In this document: piece after piece, positions 5,858 to 8,065 of the stretch
Numbering within the stretch: position 1 is the first letter of the stretch
Layout: every line of letters starts with the position of its first letter
Assembly (NCBI GenBank): GCA_900552545.1
Contig: USAL01000086.1
Span: forward strand, 1 to 8,065
Reading direction: 5' to 3'
DNA: 8,065 bases
Source of the DNA: an uncultured Sutterella sp.
Lineage (GTDB): Bacteria > Pseudomonadota > Gammaproteobacteria > Burkholderiales > Burkholderiaceae_F
Notes under the pieces: model-generated
The model's input: the letters and a program-made list of their open reading frames with translations, nothing else
The model's database searches: none
Told to the model about the DNA's origin: nothing
Position numbers and translations under genes: made by a program

Positions 5858-5950
5858 AAATCCGTGCATCGCGTTGGGTTTGTTTGGCAAGTGTCAGAAG
5901 AAGTAGGCGATTTCCTATAGCAGCAAAAGAGCGCGACGAAGAACGTCTCG

Positions 5951-5980
5951 CCCGGATCCTTCCGACCCGGATCCTTCCGA
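5951..5980. repeat. Perfect 2 x 15-bp tandem repeat
   Basis: CCCGGATCCTTCCGA occurs twice head to tail (5951-5965 and 5966-5980) with no mismatch. Each unit contains a small internal inverted repeat, CGGA-TCCT-TCCG. It lies between the feoB terminator and the cluster start. It may be slippage-generated or a doubled protein-binding site. Confidence 0.8.
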
Positions 5981-6024
5981 TTGTCGCCCTACGCGAAATC
6001 AGCACACGGTTTCCCGCAGCATTC

Positions 6025-6064
6025 AAAAAAAAAGGGGCGAAGGAATTCACTTCCTTCGACCCCC
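6025..6064 (-). terminator. Intrinsic terminator of feoB
   Basis: Read on the minus strand, a GC-rich arm GGGG with CGAAGGAA (6064-6051), a short GTGAA loop, and the matching TTCCTTCG plus CCCC (6045-6034) form a 12-bp stem with one bulged base, followed at once by nine T residues (6033-6025). It lies 69 nt after the feoB stop codon, in the right orientation to end that transcript and insulate the downstream cluster. Confidence 0.9.
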
Positions 6065-6133
6065 AGCCCGAACGCCGACTACGTCCAGGTTCCGTCGGCG
6101 GGTGCCCGAACAGCGACACCCGCTTTTGGTTCA

Positions 6134-8065
6134 TCACGCTCTCACGGCAATCGGGATGATGCGCGGACCCTTGCCGCGGTTCTTGCGGACCCAGTTGCGC
6201 ATGAAGGCGATGAGTCCGGCAAGAAGCGCTACCGAGATGCCGATGGCAGTCACCGCGTAGGCGGGATCCTCAGCAAACGTTCCCACACGGTAGACGATGG
6301 TGGCGGCCGAATAGCCGAGCACCGTGGTCCAGGCGGCGAGAAAGAGCGTCCAGGCCGCACCCGCCTCACGATAGACCGCTGCGATTGCGGCCACGCACGG
6401 CATGTAGAGAAGCACCATCATGAGGTAGGCAAAGGCGGCAAGCTGCGAGCCGAAGAGCTTTTGCATGACGGCAATCGAGTCGGCAGCCACGCCCTGCTCC
6501 TCGGCAGCGGCTTCGGTATCCGACAGGTCGCCCACGCTCACGCCCAGAGGATCGATGAAAGCACCGGCCATGCCCTGGAGATTGTCGACGATGCTCGTAC
6601 CGGCCTCGGAAAGAATCGCGCCAAGCGACCAGCCGGAATCCTCCTCTTCCTGCGCAGCGGCACCCTCGCCGACGCTGTCCGCGGCTGTTGCGTTCTTTTC
6701 ATTTTCGGTGCGGGCCATCGCGTCATAAAGCGAATTCATCGTGCCCACGACGGCTTCCTTGGCGAGAATGCCCGTGAAGATGCCCACGGCCGCAGGCCAG
6801 TTTTCCTGCGTCACGCCCATCGGGGAGAGAACCGGCGCGATGGTCTGGCCAATTTCGGACAGCACCGAGTGATCAGTGTCTTCATTGCCGAAGCTGCCGT
6901 CCGTACCCCAGGAGTTGAGGAACGAGAGCACCGCCACGATGACCACGATGACGCGGCCGGCACGGTTGACGAAGGCCTTCAGGCGATCCCAGGTACGCAT
7001 CATCACGCCCTTCACCGTCGGAAGATGATACGGAGGAATCTCCATCACGAAGGCTGCGGCTTCACCGGGAAGCACGAAGCGCTTGATGAGAAAGCCCGTG
7101 AAAATCGCGGCAAGAATGCCGACAAGATAGATTCCGAAAACGAGGTTCTGACCATTGGTCGGGAAGAATGCCGTGGCAAAGAGCACGTACACCGGCAGAC
7201 GCGCGCCGCACGACATGAAGGGCGCCATCAGAATCGTGACGATGCGGTCGACCGCGCGATCCATCGTGCGCGTGGCCATGATCGCCGGAACGCCGCAGCC
7301 AAAGCCCACCAGAAGCGGCACGAAGGCCTTGCCCGGCAGACCGAGCGCACGCATCATGCGATCCATGTCGAACGCGGCGCGCGCCATGTAGCCCGAGTCT
7401 TCCAGAATGGCCAGGAAGAAGAAAAGAAAGAAGATGGGCGGGATGAAGGTCGAGACGGTCTGAATACCGCCGCCGATGCCGTCGGCAAGAATGACCTTGA
7501 GCCACTCGGGCGCCCCCAGGTTCGTGAGAAGCGTCCCGAAGCCGTCGACGAAGATTCCGCCGAAGAGAATGTCAAAGAAGTCGATGAACGCGCCGCCGAA
7601 GTTCTGCGTAAAGAGAAACATCACGTACATGACCGCAAGAAAGATCGGCAGTCCCAGCCAGCGGTTCAAGACCACGCGATCGATTCTATCGGTCATCGTC
7701 ACGCCGGTCGTGCCTTCGCGCAGCACGGCCTTTTCGGCCGCTTCCGACGCAAAGCGATAGCGCGCTTCGGCAATGGCGATATCGGCCTCGCCATCAAAAC
7801 CGGTGCGGAAACGCTCGATCATAGGAGCGACGCGCTCACCGGCTCCCGCCGGCAGCATCGCATCCATCCCCGGCGCTTCCTCAAGAAGCTCAACGGCGCA
7901 CCACGCGGGATGGCGGGTGCCGGCCGCGGCAAGCTCTCGGGCGACGTCGGCCGCCGCCTTATCGATTTCGGCACCGTAGGCGAGCTTCATGGGCGGCACC
8001 GCCGGGTGCTTCAAAAACTCACTGATGCTGCGGCGCAGGTTGCGCACGCCCTGTCCGCAGGAGGC
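6134..8065 (-). CDS. feoB: Ferrous iron transporter FeoB, C-terminal 643 residues (5' end outside window)
   Basis: FeoB is the inner-membrane ferrous iron permease, with an N-terminal GTPase domain and a C-terminal membrane domain. The reading frame is open to the right edge. Only the end of the G domain region (SCGQGVRNLRRSISEFL) and the linker are visible before the membrane part; the nucleotide-binding G motifs lie off the window. The first Gate block is clear: FLAILEDSGYMARAAFDMDR, then GFGCGVPAIMATRTMDR (about 7310-7257) with the conserved GCxxP cysteine, and APFMSCGARLPVYV. The second Gate has GILAKEAVVGTMNSLY (about 6768-6721) and YMPCVAAIAAVYREAG (about 6405-6358). Between them lies a long acidic, Ala/Glu-rich cytoplasmic insert (about 6715-6460), as in E. 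coli-type FeoB. The hydrophobic C-terminal segments end in a basic tail. A GTG at 8047 is an internal codon, not the start. No feoC follows; a strong terminator does. feoA would be expected upstream, off the window. Confidence 0.95.
   Translation of the reverse strand, partial: ASCGQGVRNLRRSISEFLKHPAVPPMKLAYGAEIDKAAADVARELAAAGTRHPAWCAVELLEEAPGMDAMLPAGAGERVAPMIERFRTGFDGEADIAIAEARYRFASEAAEKAVLREGTTGVTMTDRIDRVVLNRWLGLPIFLAVMYVMFLFTQNFGGAFIDFFDILFGGIFVDGFGTLLTNLGAPEWLKVILADGIGGGIQTVSTFIPPIFFLFFFLAILEDSGYMARAAFDMDRMMRALGLPGKAFVPLLVGFGCGVPAIMATRTMDRAVDRIVTILMAPFMSCGARLPVYVLFATAFFPTNGQNLVFGIYLVGILAAIFTGFLIKRFVLPGEAAAFVMEIPPYHLPTVKGVMMRTWDRLKAFVNRAGRVIVVIVAVLSFLNSWGTDGSFGNEDTDHSVLSEIGQTIAPVLSPMGVTQENWPAAVGIFTGILAKEAVVGTMNSLYDAMARTENEKNATAADSVGEGAAAQEEEDSGWSLGAILSEAGTSIVDNLQGMAGAFIDPLGVSVGDLSDTEAAAEEQGVAADSIAVMQKLFGSQLAAFAYLMMVLLYMPCVAAIAAVYREAGAAWTLFLAAWTTVLGYSAATIVYRVGTFAEDPAYAVTAIGISVALLAGLIAFMRNWVRKNRGKGPRIIPIAVRA

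Larger units (their letters stand above)
5720..6024. other. Intergenic region between feoB terminator and ATP-grasp cluster
   Basis: These 305 nt should hold the promoter and leader of the five-gene minus-strand cluster. Contents seen: a 2 x 15-bp tandem repeat (5951-5980), a weak minus-strand promoter candidate (5827-5857), a small GAAC-CTTC-GTTC inverted repeat at 5844-5855 inside that candidate, and the AAGGA ribosome-binding sequence 11 nt before ATG 5719. Open frames crossing the region on both strands show no recognisable family and run through the feoB terminator, so I do not call genes there. Confidence 0.6.

Noticed and set aside
5832..6137. Minus-strand open frame of 101 codons whose start overlaps the feoB stop (TGATG), resembling a coupled small gene in the feoC position
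   Set aside because: It runs straight through the strong feoB terminator and the tandem repeat, has an Arg/Ser-rich composition typical of random GC-rich translation, and has no FeoC-like helix-turn-helix pattern.

Overview
The window is GC-rich chromosomal DNA. Apart from a damaged insertion-sequence remnant on the + strand at the left edge (positions 1-409), every supported gene lies on the minus strand. The gene set fits a betaproteobacterium, possibly Sutterellaceae within Burkholderiales: a FeoB with a long acidic insert before its last membrane segments, next to a circularly permuted ATP-grasp / alpha-E / transglutaminase-like cluster. The taxonomic guess comes from gene content and composition alone and is weak.

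Read in the direction of transcription (right to left), the window starts inside feoB, the ferrous iron transporter gene. Its N-terminal G domain lies beyond the right edge. feoB ends at 6134 and is followed by a strong intrinsic terminator (6025-6064). An intergenic stretch with a perfect 2 x 15-bp tandem repeat and a weak promoter candidate leads into a five-gene minus-strand cluster: circularly permuted ATP-grasp protein (5719-4403), short alpha-E protein (4344-3655), transglutaminase-like cysteine peptidase homologue (3373-2495, probable TTG start), and two tandem M14 aspartoacylase/succinylglutamate-desuccinylase-like proteins (2417-1398 and 1398-460).

The first three proteins form the core of a conserved but functionally uncharacterised set that comparative genomics has linked to ATP-dependent amide or peptide bond formation coupled to a peptidase. 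Here the set is extended by two M14 enzymes whose families cleave amide bonds of N-acyl amino acids. The first M14 protein keeps the full zinc site. The second, whose start overlaps the stop of the first by one base, has Arg in place of the first zinc-binding His, so the pair looks like an active enzyme plus a probable pseudoenzyme. The inference is a make-and-trim pathway for an unknown amide-linked small molecule or peptide modification. This is the most interesting system in the window.

The cluster is not uniformly packed. A 281-nt gap with a perfect 9-bp dyad precedes the transglutaminase-like gene, and a strong hairpin without a U-tract lies between it and the first M14 gene, suggesting internal regulation or differential mRNA stability. 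Downstream, the cluster runs into the right end of an IS3-family element. That element's transposase is truncated on its left by repeat-rich DNA resembling the end of a second insertion sequence, perhaps IS21-like.
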